Assembly: GCA_024734555.1 (NCBI GenBank)
Contig: JANPWX010000074.1
Coordinates: forward strand, 473,122 to 537,121
Length of the DNA stretch: 64,000 bases
Direction of reading: 5' to 3'
From: Trochalopteron elliotii
Taxonomy: Eukaryota > Chordata > Aves > Passeriformes > Leiothrichidae
A program made the position numbers and the translations under genes. The stretch's first letter is position 1, and each line of letters starts with the position of its first letter. The notes under the pieces are model-generated. The model worked only from the letters and a program-made list of their open reading frames with translations, made no database searches and had not been told where the DNA came from. This document shows positions 1 to 13,309 of the stretch, in pieces.

Positions 1-3000
1 TGGATGGGCTCATTGGTTCAGCTCATTCACCAAACCTCCTGGTCAGAGCAGCCTGTCAGACTGCAGGAGCTGCAGTTCTGTGCTCAAGTCAGGAGAAGTT
101 GCGCCTTTCTCTGTGTCCATCTAAATGTATCACGTGATGAGCCCAAGTCATTTTCCTCCAATCCTATCACAAACCAAGTAAAAGCCAGGCTTGCTGTATG
201 TTTGCTTATCACTCTCCAAGGAATGATTTGCTGCCTGACTCTTTTATGGGCAGAGGGAGATGGCTGGGGCAACCCAGAGTGAGAGACAAGCCTGGGTGAG
301 CCATGCTGGGGCAGGAGCCAAGGGACCAGCAGCAGCAGAACACTGGAAGAAAAGGCAATTCACAAAAGGAGACTGTGCCTTCCCACGCTGGGCTGCAGCT
401 GAAGGCTCCAGAGCCAGTGGCAAGGCCAGACAGAGGTGACTCACTGAGGTGACTCAGAGGTGACCTGTGGCGGAACTCGTCTCTGACAGTATCTGCCCTT
501 CTGACCAGAGTTATTATGACCAGCTGAGAGGAACAACTGCTGTGGGGAATTCCTCCATGCTGATGGGAGCTGTGGGGTTGTCTTTGGGGACAGGGAATCT
601 TCACCTCCCCTGCCCCTTGGCACACAGCACCCTGCTGTCTGCTACAGAGCAGCACTGGCACTGGTTCTGCCTGGTTAAACCATCCATGTGGCCTGAGCCC
701 ACAGGTTTTCTGTGGGCAGAGCACTCACTGATCCACTGCTGATAAGCAGAGAGAGGTGTGGGAGCTCACACCAGCCTGCAAAAGAACAAGCAGATGTGTG
801 GGAAGCAGTCACATCTCTGGCCCTCTGAGGATGGCCTCATCCATACCAGCCTGGCAGTCACACAGCCAGGGACTGACTGTATGGATGTCCCATGGGCACA
901 CCTGCTACCACCGCGGGTCCCACACTTGTTCACTTCTGCTGCCTTAGTCACATCAATCTGCTCCACAAAGGGGACTGAGGTGAACTCATATGATGAGCTG
1001 GATGAAAAGATTATCATCCCAGCAGTTTGCTGCTGCCTCACCATCCAGTGCTTTTCCTGCCCAGCTCTTCTGTTCCATTACATTGTATGAACAAGAAAAC
1101 AAATCAGCCCATTAATGGCAGAATGCGAGGGATGGGTGAATTGTGTGAATAATCTGAGGTGTGATCTGTTCTCAGGGTCAGCTGAAGCGTTTTGTCTGAC
1201 TGTGATATAAATCAGAGTTTTTTTAGAAACAGCTGTAATGGCTTGAAAAGTTGCCATTTCCTGGCTGTCCCTTGCCCTGCAGTGATTGCTGCAGGTGACT
1301 GCTGCCAGTCTATCAGAGCGTCACTCACGTCACTCACGGGTTGCTTGTCTGAGTGCAAGGCAGGCAGGCAACTTGGGCTGAGCCCCAGCACGTGGGGGCT
1401 TTCAAAATCAGCCAAGCAACTTTGCCCAGAGGCAGGCTCAGATGATGTGCTCTTTTAGGAGGACGACCCTCAAAACAGACAGCTGAAAGCAAATGGGCCA
1501 ACACTGGCAATAATATCTGAAAGCACCAAAGCTGTTTGCATTGTGAAAGTTAAGCCATCCTGCTTGGCACTTTAAATTCCGGATTATCTGAATTTTCCAT
1601 GTACTTGGAAAAGGAATATTTTACTAATTAATCAAAGTAGTTTTAAAAATTCAAAATATATTTTGATTATATTTTGGTATATAGAGCAGGTTTTTGTGTT
1701 TGCCCTCCTATGTGCCTGAAAATTTTGAATTTGCGTACATTGGATATATAAGAAAAGCTGCAGCAGACCATCATCTTGGTTTTATTTGCCAACAAAAGCC
1801 TCTCTAAATACAGAAATTATTTAAGTTCTTACCACACTGTGATAAGCTTGATGTAAGTAGGTGTAATATTGTACAGTAATATATGTAGGCACCTCAGTCA
1901 ATTTTTCTAGAATCCAGAGGACATTGACATCTTCAAATAGCCCCATCTATTTGCTTGCTTTTATCCATAGGATAACAAATACACATCCCAAACATCAGGG
2001 AAAGAAAAAAATGAGAGAGAAACAAAATTAATTTTTACTTCCCCTAAGATACAGCTCCCAGCCTAGCCTAAAGTACGTCTGATAATATACTAGAACTTTA
2101 AGCTTCACAGCTCAGGAAAGCATAAACAAGTACAAAATAAAGTTTTATGACTAGAAAAGGAGAATTCACTTTCTACTGAAAACACAGAGGTTCTTTGAAG
2201 TTAAACTCAGTTCTACAGTGATCTGGACACAATCATAGAGTTGAGATACTTAAAATATCAGCTGCTCCACATATTCACTAGAAGCATGCCTTGAGGCTCA
2301 CCAGTAGCTCTCAGCAGACAGACAATACTTTTCATTTCTAAAGCTGTGAACAAGAAAACCTCACTAATCACAAATCAAGGAAGCAGATAAGCAGATGTTG
2401 ACACCCTTGCTTTACTCACTGGAGGTACACTGAACACTGCTTTATGCAAAGTGGGTCATCTGGTGCTGGGGTTCAGCCTGAAGTACTTGGGGTGCCATCC
2501 CAAAAGGGTGTCTGGTCCAGGAGCACCTACAGAATGCAGCAGACCCTCTGCTCCTCTGCAGGCTTCCACCAGAGATGGAAAGGCAGCTGGTAAGGCATTG
2601 CGACAGGTGCTATATAAGGAAGATGCACAGAGCTCTGCAAAGTGTAAGTGACCAAGGCTTTCCACCTTGCCACTCTCTCGTTCCCTAAACTTGATCAAGA
2701 TTTTTATATGCTTTCCACTCCATTTTACCTCCAAGACCCTTTCTCCTGCCATGCTGGGCTACATGGCACCAAGCCCTGGGTCCCAATCACTGCCAGGAGA
2801 ACTCATAGCAATACTAATAAGGATGATTGTCACGATTAATAATAAACACTTCTTTCAGATCTTGTACAACAAAAGAAAAAAAGAGCTACCAAAGCAATGA
2901 AAAACCCCAGACAAGATTGGAACCTAAAGAAAGCAAACCACAAAAGTTTAAAAAAACTTTTCTACTTACTTCATATATAATGGCCTGTTCCAGAATTGTG

Positions 3001-3531
3001 ATGTGCTGCACATGTAACAGGGTCCAGTGGCTTGGGTGGAGTGGCAGCGGGTAAAAAACAAACTGCAGAAGCAGCAGAAAGAGATTTAAAGGTCACCAAG
3101 CTCATTCACTTTGGAAAACAAGTGAACACTGCGATACTGTGAACAACACTGTGCCTACTGTCTGTTACACCACTCCCCATGAGGGCTGTTTTACTCCTTT
3201 TCCACTGCCATTGCAATATATTTATCAGAGGAGAGTTGTGAAACATCAGATATTAGAGGAAAAAAGTGCAGAGTAGCAAAGGAAATAGCTTTGCCTACGT
3301 GTGCATGGTGGAAGGAAGCTGTGCAGGTACTTGCACATCATGGAGACCATGACTTGCTGCTGGTTCCATGTAGCATCAGCCTGAGAATGTATGAAAAGCT
3401 GGCTATTGAAATGATTTTTCCTACCCTAATAAAATACATTTAAAATAGAAGCTATGTGTCTAATTTTCCATTTACTTGTCTAATAAAAACTATTGTTTCC
3501 TTTCGTGTTCCCTACACTTGCTTTCTTCCAG
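1..3531. other. No gene recognised
   Basis: Short open frames on both strands, none with a recognisable domain or paired splice sites. The first 1.4 kb is GC-richer than the AT-rich 1.5-2.4 kb. Polypurine tracts only. Confidence 0.5.
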
Positions 3532-4100
3532 TGCTGGTTTTGACTGGGATAGAGTTGATTTTCTTCCCAGTAGCTGGTAAGGGACTGTGGTTTGGACTTG
3601 TGCTGGAAACAGTGCTGATAACACAGGCATGTTTTGGTTATTGCTGAGCACAGCTTACACGGAGCCAAAGCCTTTTCTCTCTCTCGCCCCACTCCACCAG
3701 TGAGTGGGCTGGGTGTGCACAAGGAGTTGGGAAAGGGACACTGTCAGGAGAGTTGACCCCAACTAACCACAGGGATATACCCATATCATATGATGTCATG
3801 CTCAGCATCTAAAGCTGGGGGAAGAAGGAGCAAGAGGCAATATTCAGGGTGGTGGTACTTGTCTTCCCAAGTGACTGCTACATGTGACAGAGCCCCACTT
3901 TCCTAGGGATGGCTGCACACCTGCCTGCCCATGGGGAGTGGTGCATAAATTCCTTGTTTTGCTTTGCTTGCATGTGTAACTTTACTTGTCAAACTGTCTT
4001 TATCTCAGCCCACAAGTTTTCTCACTATTACCCTTGTGACTCTATGCATCTCCTTACAAAAGTCCATTTCTGCTTTTCTGGGTGGCATTCTATTCTGTGT
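3532..4100 (+). mobile_element. Solo LTR of an avian endogenous retrovirus
   Basis: Begins TGCTGGTTTTGACTGGG with AGAGTTGATTTTCTTCCCAGT, continues ATATGATGTCATGCTCAG and ends near AAACTGTCTTTATCTCAGCC and CCACAAGTTTTCTCAC. This is the layout I remember for a common passerine LTR family. The 3' end is eroded, so the end is approximate. No internal viral genes flank it. Confidence 0.7.
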
Positions 4101-7100
4101 GCATGTGTGTTTGGAGGTTTAAGTGCAGCAAGTGGAGTGAGACTGCAGGTCATACTGGCACAGAAAGCAGTGAGTGTACATGGTGCATGAGTATGCATGT
4201 CAGTGTGTGTACGTGGTGTATATGCTGTCTGTACAGGTTTTTTCTCTAAAATACGTTTGCACATAAAATAAAATGTTAAGGCTTTTATAATTACTGGATA
4301 CTGATGTCTTCTTGATCAAGTGGATGTGAAACCTTCATTTTTGTCTTGCTATTTTGCGCATTTCATAACATTTTCATAGCTTTGTCTTATTGTCCTTTTA
4401 TTGCCAATGTTTCTGTCACTGCTTTCTCAAGTGCTGAGTCTTCTGCTTTTTTATTTCATGTCTGCCCCTATTTTTTCACCTGGTTTTAATGACGCAGGAA
4501 TCCTTCAATACACTTGCCAGGGTCAAACCTTCACACTCTCAAGAGTAGGATATATTCAAGGCAAAGCTATTGTGAGCTGTTCTTACTTCAATAAGCAGTT
4601 ACTTTCCTGGGAAGAGAAAGAAAGGGCCAGAGATGTAGTTATCCATCTCACAAGCTGCAAGACCTTGAATTTTCTTACCTTTACCCATACCTTCCTTGAT
4701 GTGACTCCGTTTATCATTTCAGGTCAGTCCAGATTAGCAAGACACCACTCGTATCATGGGAGACATCCAGCTCTGGAAACAACAGCTACAGTGCTCTACA
4801 ATGTTTCTGTGACTTTGCAAACGAAAACAGGTGAAAATCTCTCTCTGGGTATCATGTTTAAATTCTCCATTGCACAGCTCTCCTCTCCATCAGCACTGAC
4901 ATTTCGATCTTGAGTCACTCCTCTTTTTCCTTTCTGGTGCTTTTAATCATTTCAACAAGGGAGAAAGAAGTGAAGGGAAAAGAGAAGAGACTAGAGTCGA
5001 GTTTCCATATAAATTTAGCTCAGTGGAATGGGCTAGGAAATAGCAAAGGAGCTGGAAATTAACCCAGTTAGAAACCAAATACCTCCTGCCCACATGCAAT
5101 GTTGTGGTTACAAGCATCTTCATAAATTTTGAACTTGTCCTGTTAATGCCTTTTTTCCAAATAAAAATTCATAAGCAGCACTATTCCATGCATCCACAGA
5201 ACAGCCCTTTTTTAAGGAAAACTTATGCAGATATGTAATAAGATCAAAGGATGTGTTAGATCAGCAAAAATTCAGTTTCAGTGCTTTTAAAAGCAAAGCC
5301 TACTCTAACTTCCATCCCTTTGGCTGATCCAAAGACCAAGGCAGATTCAGTAGCAAAAAGTTTCAGTACTATCTTCTGCCCCAACTGAAGTATGATTTCA
5401 GATCACATGTCTGTACTTACGCTGCATGTCTTTTTGCTGCCTAAGGACAAAAGGCTGCCTCCCACTTTTCTTATAGAATGCTCATTAATTGCAACCACAG
5501 TAAAATATTTTGTAATTTGGAGGTAGAACAATTAGAAGATATATGGAAGGCATGCATTTTACTCCTATTTTTGCTTTTTCCCTCAGGAAATGAAAATAAT
5601 TTGTGGAGAAGGGAGATATTTTCATTGGTGTTACACATTCCTGAGTGGTGATTTTCAGTCATCAGTGTCTTCAGTAACAAACAAATATAGTGAGCATGAC
5701 AAAATGATATAGTTTAAAAACTGGCACAACTATTGAAACGAAAAAGTATCAGCGGAAGTTAGCATGTAAGTGTTACTATAATACTTGTGCAGCCTTCAAC
5801 TGAGAGCTCTTCTGATTCTTGAAAGAAGAGGCTCTTCTTCCTTATAGTTTTCATATGCTGTCTGCTAAGAAAGGAGCTGAACATGTGACATGTGTGTGTG
5901 TGTCCTTCCAATAGAAAAAACAAAATTACTTTCTTACATTATTCTTTGTCCTCAGACCTTATTCCTGGATGAGAAATTGTGAGAACTTCAGAAAGATGTA
6001 TGTCATTTCTCAGTACAGTATCCTGTGTGTAGAGAAAGACATTTATTTGTGAAGTTTTACTCAAGATATCTTGAAACACAAACTGAATTCATCCACAAAC
6101 AGAAATATTAATAATATTCTGGGGTTTTTTTAATATCAGCATATATATCCTTAACAGTAGCAGTGTACGCTTATTTTAAGGAAATAAATGATGGATGATA
6201 ACATCCAAGATATATCAGTGAACTAAGAGTTTTACAAGTGTGCATGAGTTTAGACTTGGATGCCATACCTTAAGCAGATATGTTCTGGAGAGAATCTTTT
6301 TGTTAAACTCATAACAATGTCTTAGAAGAAGCACACCAAAAAAAGTTATGTTATTTTGAACTGAAAATATTGATAAAACACTACTAATATTCCTGGTCTA
6401 TAAATAGACCAACTAATATTCAGTTTCTCTTCTTTACACATTTACATTTTAAAGTGTGGTCAGTTGTCTGTACATTTTGCCAGTGATGATATTTTGACTC
6501 CATTGAAGTCTGTGACAGCTCCCTTTGATAGCAGCAGCACTTTGATCATCTCATTTTCATGTGCACATTGAATGAAATATAGCAGTAGTTCATTCATTTG
6601 CCTGTTTAGCTTTTTTATTTTGGTTTGTGCAGAGAAAAGAATATCTTACCAGTTAATGATGTAAAAGCTAAATAATTAAAAGAATAAAGCAGTTAGGGAT
6701 AAGTTTAACACATGGAAATGTCAAAAACCTGTTTTTGACATTATGAACATGTCTGTAATATGGAAAATAAAGAAACTTTGTCAAAGTGTGTATGAGGGCT
6801 ATTGCTATGGAAAACTGCACAAAATGAATGCTCTATCAATTTTACATCTTGACTAAAGGCTTTGAGTGGCAAAGCTGCCTAGATATTGCAATCATCATAA
6901 GTAATAGTCTGCACTACAGTACCTCACAGGTCATCACAAAAACCATCACAGGCATGTACTGTCCTGTTTCAAGAAAATGCCAAAATGCTGAAACTTCAGC
7001 AGCTTCCAAGGATCCTCAAAATCAGCTAAGGGACTCCTGCCTGTAATGTAAAATCTCTCTCACTCCTGTAAATATCTCTTCCTCAGAGTCTCTTCTTTTT

Positions 7101-8257
7101 CCAGGCAAGGGAAAGAACTTCAGCCTTTTGTTTTCCCAGCTATCTTTTGCCACACGATTGTCAGTATTTGGCCCCCAAATTTAATGAAATGGCTGAAACA
7201 TTAGTCTACTTAGTTATAAGAAAGAAGAAATGTTAATAAAAATAGAAAGGTAGCACACAGAAGACTCTGTAGTCATGTATAAAACCTTGCATTATGGTAG
7301 AAGAGACTCTTGTTGACTGCCTAGTTCAAAGAAATGATGTGTGGTCAGCCCCAACCAATTTGACGAGAAATCAGTTCTTTCACCTAGTAGCTCAGAAAAA
7401 AAAAAAAAAAAAAAAAAGGCCAAAGGTTCTCCACTCTTCCCATCCCACTGATGGTGATGTGGTGAGCATGTTGAAGTAGAAGGAGAACTTGCTCAGCATA
7501 TGCTTGGGAACAAATGGAAATGAAGCAAGCTTTCCTTCAATGCAACTATGTACACTGTAGGTGGATTTATCTGATCAAATGCAGAGATCTACAGTGTAGA
7601 TGTCTCCTGACAAGTTCATCACACTAAATTCCTTTTGTAGTCAATGAGAGAAATGACAATTCCCAGGATGTGGTTCATTCCAAAGTAGACATATATGTTT
7701 AGTCAGACAAACTGTTTCCAAATACCTATTCCTCAGCTGGTTGGAAAGGGAATCTGAATGGTGACTAATTAGTTACAGACTAGTTAGAAATCAGTATTTA
7801 CCTAATATCTTAACTTTATCTAAAGTTAAGTGGGTTGAACTCTGCTCTGGATTTCTTTTTTAGTACAAGTAAAACACTAAAAGATTTTACTGTATATTCC
7901 CATGTGCTGCTGTCATTTTATCTGACTGAATCCCGGGGCTCAGAGGAAAGGTACTGAGTTTCAGAAAATCCCTCTATTAATCTGCCTTTTGGACAGTCTC
8001 TTCATCCTCCTCGTTATTTTGGGTAATGTTTCCTCTCTGGAATTCCCAGGTTTCACTATTTGAACTTGGTAAGTGTAATAATAATAAAAAAAATCTTATT
8101 TCGGTTGTCCATTCCAAAACTCAACTCCACCTGCTCTATCTTTCTTTCCTACAACAGTGAAACTTTTTCTACATCAGTCCTATGAGAGGTTTGTAACCTG
8201 TCCTTACGACATCTTTTCAGCTGATTTAATTCAGAACTTTCTTTTTGTGACATGACA
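4101..8257. other. No gene recognised
   Basis: AT-rich sequence without a clear gene. An open frame at 4401-4913 contains a very weak kringle-like similarity around 4723-4830 that I do not accept. GT dinucleotide stretches near 4190 and 5890. Confidence 0.5.
7388..7408. repeat. Poly(A) run
   Basis: About 21 adenines. No retrogene sequence recognised upstream of it. Confidence 0.8.
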
Positions 8258-8850
8258 GATCACAGAGTCACAGAACATGCAGAGTTGGAAGGAACCCACA
8301 AGGGTCCTCCAGTCAATCTCCTGGCCCTGCACAGCACCACCCCAAAGAGTCACAACCGGGTGCCCAGGGGTATTGTCCAAACGCTTCTTGAACTGTGTCA
8401 GGCTGGTGCTGTGACCACTTCCCTGGGAGCCTGTTCCAGCCACCCTCTGGGTGAAGAACCTTTTCCTAATATCCAGCCTAAACCTCCCTGACACAACTCC
8501 AGGCCATTCCCTAGGGTGCTGTCACTGGTCACCAGAGAGAAGAGATCAGTGCTTGCCCTTCCTCTTCCCCTCATGAGGAACTTGTAACTGCAATGAGGTC
8601 TCCCCTCAGGATTCTCTTCTGCAGGCTGAACAGACCAAATGACCTAAGCCATTTCTCATATGGCTTCCCCTCAAGGCCCTTCACCATCCTCGTTGCCCTC
8701 CTTTGGACAGTCTAATATCTTTATATCCTTCTTATATAGTGGCACCCAAAACTGAACACGATATTCAAGATGAGGCTACACCAGTGCAGAGCAGAATGAA
8801 ACAATCACCTCCCTTGACCAGCTGGTGATGCTTTGTGCCTGCCTTGAGTC
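8258..8850 (-). mobile_element. CR1 LINE fragment, 3' end
   Basis: ATCACAGAGTCACAGAA followed by GAGTTGGAAGGAACCCACAAGG is the reverse of a CR1 3' end. Further on come CAGGCTGAACAGACC and CCAAAACTGAACACG, standard CR1 landmarks. The - strand open frame here is CR1-derived and truncated. Confidence 0.9.
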
Positions 8851-10179
8851 TTCCAAACTGAAATTTAAGACTATCCATCATGAAAACAGAGCCTCTTGAA
8901 CATCTGAATATCTACCTACCCACTGCCACAGAACTGCTAGTTTTCTCTTGATGTCAAGAAACCTATCTTGCAGGCTTTTTTCACAAATAATATTTCAAGA
9001 TTATTGACCATTCTTAGTGTCCTCTCACACTGCCTTTGGAAATGCTGTGTCAAAACTGGATGATCTTAGTACTAATCCTTCTTCAGTTTGTCAGATCAGT
9101 CTCCTTTTCACACATTTCCTATACATCTACCTATTTTCCACTAAATTTTCCATAATTATTTAATCTGGATAAAATTAAGGCCTTACACTGCCCTTTTTGT
9201 CCCTGACTGCTCCTCCAGTTTGTGAAGATAATGTGGAATGCTACTTCTGTCCTTGAGTGTACCTGAACACGGTCAAACTTGTGATCAATTTTAATTATTC
9301 CATCATACAGCTGATCCACGGAGACCATATGTGCTTGACAGCCTGACTGGTAAAGAAATTTGACCACTGAGATCAAATGACAGGACTATTGTGCATTTTG
9401 CAGTATTTTCAGTACTCCTTTCTAGAAAACTGCAGTTGAATAGCAATTGACAAGCCAAAGGAGAATTAAACCTTATGTGTTGCTTTTTCTCCCTCTGTTG
9501 AACTGGTTTTCCTCATCTGCCATGAACTTGGTTTCCCAGTGGCACTTACCTCCCTAGATTAATGCATTGTTCCTCTGCTCATAGAGCTAGGAACTTCCAC
9601 AAGTAAAAGTCATTTTAAATAAGCCACTGGTACTCCAGGGAGAGCCTGTCTCTATAGAGATCATGGAGTACTAGGCTTTGCAGGCACTTTCAAACCGTTT
9701 TCAGCACACAGACTTCTGTTAGGAGATCCTATTAGAGAAGTTAAAGCTAGAGACTGCTTCCCAGTTTACCTCAGTCCTTGCTTTTATGTTTTTACCAGGT
9801 CTGTAAGAGTGAAAAGCAGCATTCTTGCTTGGAGTACTATGTAGGAGATAAGATTTCAACATAAACAATTTTACAATGAACTTTGATAATTTTTTATGTG
9901 TGATGGCATGATACAACTCTCCAATTGCAGGGAAATAAATTGAAGGTTCTTTTCAGTCCTGTATTCCTTGTCATGCAGGGAACCTTTTATAGCACAGAGA
10001 ACTGGGCTTGAATATGCAGAGACCAGTATTCTGCTCAGAGGCATTGTCCATGATTTTCAGCAATATTATCTACATTTTAGCTAAGAGAAATAATCATCTT
10101 TAGAAAGATAAAAGCATCTTTTGCCTTTCCCAACACCTAGTACAAACATTTAAATGTTGTTTTGTAACATCTTACATTC
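8851..10179. other. No gene recognised
   Basis: AT-rich unique sequence between the CR1 and the fossil PLG-like promoter. Only short unassigned frames. Confidence 0.5.
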
Positions 10180-10370
10180 CAGGCCATGTTTGGAGATGAA
10201 AAAATGGAGATTGGAACAGAGGAAATTATTAACTTCATTTACCACATTTGTTTGCTGATGCGTAGCTCTGGTGGGAATCAATAAAGGTTTATGCACCCAC
10301 ACACACATCTTTAAGCCCAGCCAGCTGGACCAAAATAGGGATTAGGAAAGCTGTCCTTCTCTTGCATGTC
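10180..10370 (+). pseudogene. Fossil PLG-like promoter and exon 1
   Basis: Matches the promoter and exon 1 of the downstream gene: AATTATTAAC at 10224-10233 in place of its HNF1-like site, then CAATAAA, a CACACA tract, CCAGCTGG and GGGATTAGGAAAGCTG. The start ATG is ATA at 10335-10337 and the leader plus donor are gone. A decayed first exon of a tandem paralog. Confidence 0.7.
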
Positions 10371-10568
10371 TATGCTTGGGAAATAATTATTTGTCAAGAC
10401 ATTGACTGAGAAGAAGAACCCTTCGCTATGCACTAAGCTAATATTCATCTTCAGAAGCAATACTCTGTACTGCTAAAAGCTCTGTCTTTGCCCTGCCTTC
10501 TCCTGTGCTCCTCACTACCTATTCTGCAACATTAGCCTGTACCACTCCCAGGAGAATGAGCTTTATTC

Positions 10569-10638
10569 ATTAATGCAAATCACCATTAATGCAAATCACC
10601 ATTAATGCAAATAAAAGAAATAACATTTTAATGCAAAT
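10569..10638. repeat. Short tandem repeat with four ATGCAAAT octamers
   Basis: A 16-bp unit (ATTAATGCAAATCACC) is repeated nearly three times and a fourth ATGCAAAT follows. Perfect octamers are at 10573-10580, 10589-10596, 10605-10612 and 10631-10638. ATGCAAAT is the POU/Oct binding site. The cluster lies just behind the fossil PLG-like exon 1. Confidence 0.9.
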
Positions 10639-10750
10639 GCTACATCGGAAGCTGGAGATAAAGTCACATGCTGTCAGAAAATGTAGCAGGAAAACAGCTT
10701 GAACAAAACAGCCTATTGACCTTCATGTGTGTTCCCCTCTTGGTTTCAAT

Positions 10751-10795
10751 AGGGCCTTCCTGTTGAAAACAAGACAACTTTAATGAGTTTCCTTT
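10751..10795 (+). pseudogene. Possible fossil PLG-like exon 3 start
   Basis: TTTCAATAG followed by GGCCTTCCTGTTGAAAA resembles the acceptor and first bases of exon 3 at 34911 (TTTCAACAG then GGCTTTCC). Only about 25 bp align before similarity is lost, so this rests mainly on its position after the fossil exon 1. Confidence 0.3.
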
Positions 10796-11850
10796 TATAA
10801 CTACTCTGTTAATATCTCTAATTTTACTTTACTGAAGGTGGTGGAATAACAGGCATTTTTTTTAGGACAAGGGTTTGACATTTGTTAAATGTGTTACAAC
10901 AAGTGCAGAATGTCAGTTAGGTAAGGCATATATAAAGTGATACTGATTCATCAGTGGTGTATTTTGTTTCAGTTTATAGTCTAGAGTGAAAAAAAGAAAG
11001 GATGGGGCATGATATTACAGAGAAACAAAAGACAGAACTCTGAAGAGGGTGCTATGCCAGAACTGGATGGGTAGCACAATCTACACATCAATGTTTGATC
11101 TTGTCATGTTTGTCTAAATATTATGAGTGATCATTTCTGAAATATCCATTAATAGTGTACTTTAAGCAATACTATACCACAGATTATCAAAGACAGTTAC
11201 TTTTGGCTGAGGTTAATTTATAGTGAATAATTTCTTCCAGATATCTTTCACTCTTTTATCTCTTACCACAAAAGTAAGCAAGACAAATATGCTTTTAAGA
11301 CACTGTGTTGTTCATCCCATTTTGATTAAAATGGTATCATATGCTTCCAGTTTTGTGGTTCTTGTTCAGGCAAAACATGGACTTGGAAAAATACCACTCA
11401 CACATCCTTAAATGGAGACAGGATTTTTTTTTGGTTAGGTAACAGATAGTATGTGAGAAATTAAACTGAAATAGTATCATTACACTGATGCATCTTTTTC
11501 TGACGATATGTTGATGTTACTAGATGAGAAGCATGCAAGAAAGCCTGTTTGCTCTTCAGGTGGATTCAAACAGGTATGATGTGTGTTACTGGAAAACTTC
11601 TGTTGTTCAATCAGTGTCCTCTCTATATCTTCAAAAAAAAGTCAACAGTTCTTAATGTGAACCTCTTTTAAACCTTGTAGGTTAGAACAATAGGAATGGC
11701 AATAAAAGTCAAATAGCTGATGCTGCACAAAAGTACAGAGGAGTACTGTTGCCCTTTGAGACTGCTGAATTCTCTGTAAACTGTGGATATGTGTCTGGTG
11801 GTTCTTCCTGGGCAATGGAGAGACTTTTTATGACAACTTATCTTACAGAA

Positions 11851-11936
11851 GAATATTCAGGCAAACACATCAGATCCACAAGGGGAATATCCATTTTCTT
11901 GGCTTCCAGGTTGCATGAACTGGGCCACAAACACTT
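11851..11936 (+). pseudogene. Fossil kringle 1 first-half exon
   Basis: A frame reads EYSGKHIRSTRGI, comparable to DYRGTEAKTQRGI in K1 of the downstream gene, and then decays; TTCCAGG and CCACAAAC echo the CQ.W and PHK positions. The cysteine codon is gone. It lies directly before a clearer second-half remnant, in the expected order. Confidence 0.5.
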
Positions 11937-12022
11937 GGAAAAAATAAAACCAAAAAAGCTTCACTGATTCTATAGTGATATTTTCCTTTCTATTACAGCA
12001 TTAGAGATTAAATTTTCACTCA

Positions 12023-12140
12023 TGCTAGGTTTGAAAAAAACTACTTCAGGAAACCTGATGGAAATTAAAACAGATGATGGTGTTTTACAACTGGTCCTGA
12101 CACCACACTGAATTACTGTGGCATCCCAGACTGTAAACCA
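12023..12140 (+). pseudogene. Fossil kringle second-half exon
   Basis: Reads NYFRKPDGN, stop, then WCFTTGPDTTLNYCGIPDC: an unmistakable kringle second half with Cys changed to Phe (TGT to TTC) and stops at 12066 and 12075. It matches K1 exon 5 of the downstream gene best, including the sequence just before NYC. No open frame crosses it, so it is dead. Confidence 0.82.
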
Positions 12141-13223
12141 TGAGAGTAAGATATATTTAAGTATGAAACAACATTCAGATTCTTCTGTGTGTTTTGAATC
12201 AGGTATTTGCTTTACATGTAAATTTAGAGCATTTTTCTTATTAAGACTGGATTTATTCATATGAATAATTAAAATGTAGTTTGACAAAGTCCAGTTACTA
12301 TGCATAGAAGAAAGGACTTAGGTTTGGCTTCTCCTAAGGGTGGAGTACTTCTACTCCTCTGTAGCCTGTAGTGCTTCTCACCATACCTTTTTCTTGTCTC
12401 CTATTCTCACTTTTTCCTGCTCTCTCCAGTTTCACTTTTCCAGCTGACTTTTTGCTTATTTTTTTTCAGCCTCTCATTCAACCTCCCCAGTGCTACACTT
12501 CTGAGCCTGGTGGAGTGGGATCATGTAAAACTCTACTAAAATTCTCCCCAGCACCATTGATCGTTTCATGATCTTGTGTACATGCTGCAATTCTTTTGCA
12601 GCCAAGGGTAGAAAATAGAGACACTTGATCACTGGGGGATCTGACAGATTTTAAGTCAGCTGATTGACAAATTAGAGACTTCTAATTTTCCTTTTACATG
12701 TCAGAAAATATAAAAATATATCAGAAAGAACACAACTAAAGATAGGTGGTAAAATTAAACTGCTGGACTCTGCATTTATTTCATATGGGTGGGGGGAAAG
12801 TGAAAATAAGGAGAGAAAAAAAAAGAAAATATAAGAATTTTTTATTTTTCAATCCTGGATATTAATCTCCTAAATCTTACTCAAGAAAAAATTATATTTC
12901 AAGACATTTTTGAGCTGTATCTGAAGGCTTTGCATACAAAAAAATGCAGCATGCCAAAGTGAAATTGAAATGCAAGTGCTCCCACCAAGTACCATCTGTT
13001 GCATGAAGTTGTTCCAGACAACCTTAAAAATGCCTTCTGCTCTCTGTTCTCAATCATTCCTGTGACTGCTTACTAATCTGGCTGTTGCTTTTAACTCACT
13101 TGTACATATTTCCTGAATTCTGGAGGGGGCAGGGAGGATTTTTTACATTTAAACAATAAATGAAATTAAGGGTTTGATTTCTGCTGTTCATTACACATAC
13201 TGATATGTCAATGCAAAAGTTTG

Positions 13224-13309
13224 AATTACCATGGATCAGTTTCTGTCACAGGAAAGAAATGGCAAACCTGGAGTTTGGTGATGCCACATTGTCACAACAG
13301 AACAGTAAG
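13224..13309 (+). pseudogene. Fossil kringle first-half exon (K3/K4 type)
   Basis: One frame reads YHGSVSVTGKKWQTWS then LVMPHCHNRTV, matching the pattern YRGTTSVTASGKKCQAWSS..PHRH of K4. The cysteine is Trp (TGG at 13260) and an Arg is Cys. A GTAAGG donor-like site lies at the end. Confidence 0.75.

Noticed and set aside
209..724. 171-codon - strand open frame at the window start
   Set aside because: No known domain, overlapping open frames on both strands of a GC-richer patch, no splice context.
4723..4830. Weak similarity to a kringle 4 first-half exon (TATCATGGGAG, TCTGGAAACAAC)
   Set aside because: Matches are short, need several gaps, and lie upstream of the fossil exon 1, so a third gene copy would be required. 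Not accepted without alignment.
8231..8494. - strand open frame of 87 codons (and the similar one at 16854-17123)
   Set aside because: Derived from CR1 LINE sequence, truncated, not a host gene.
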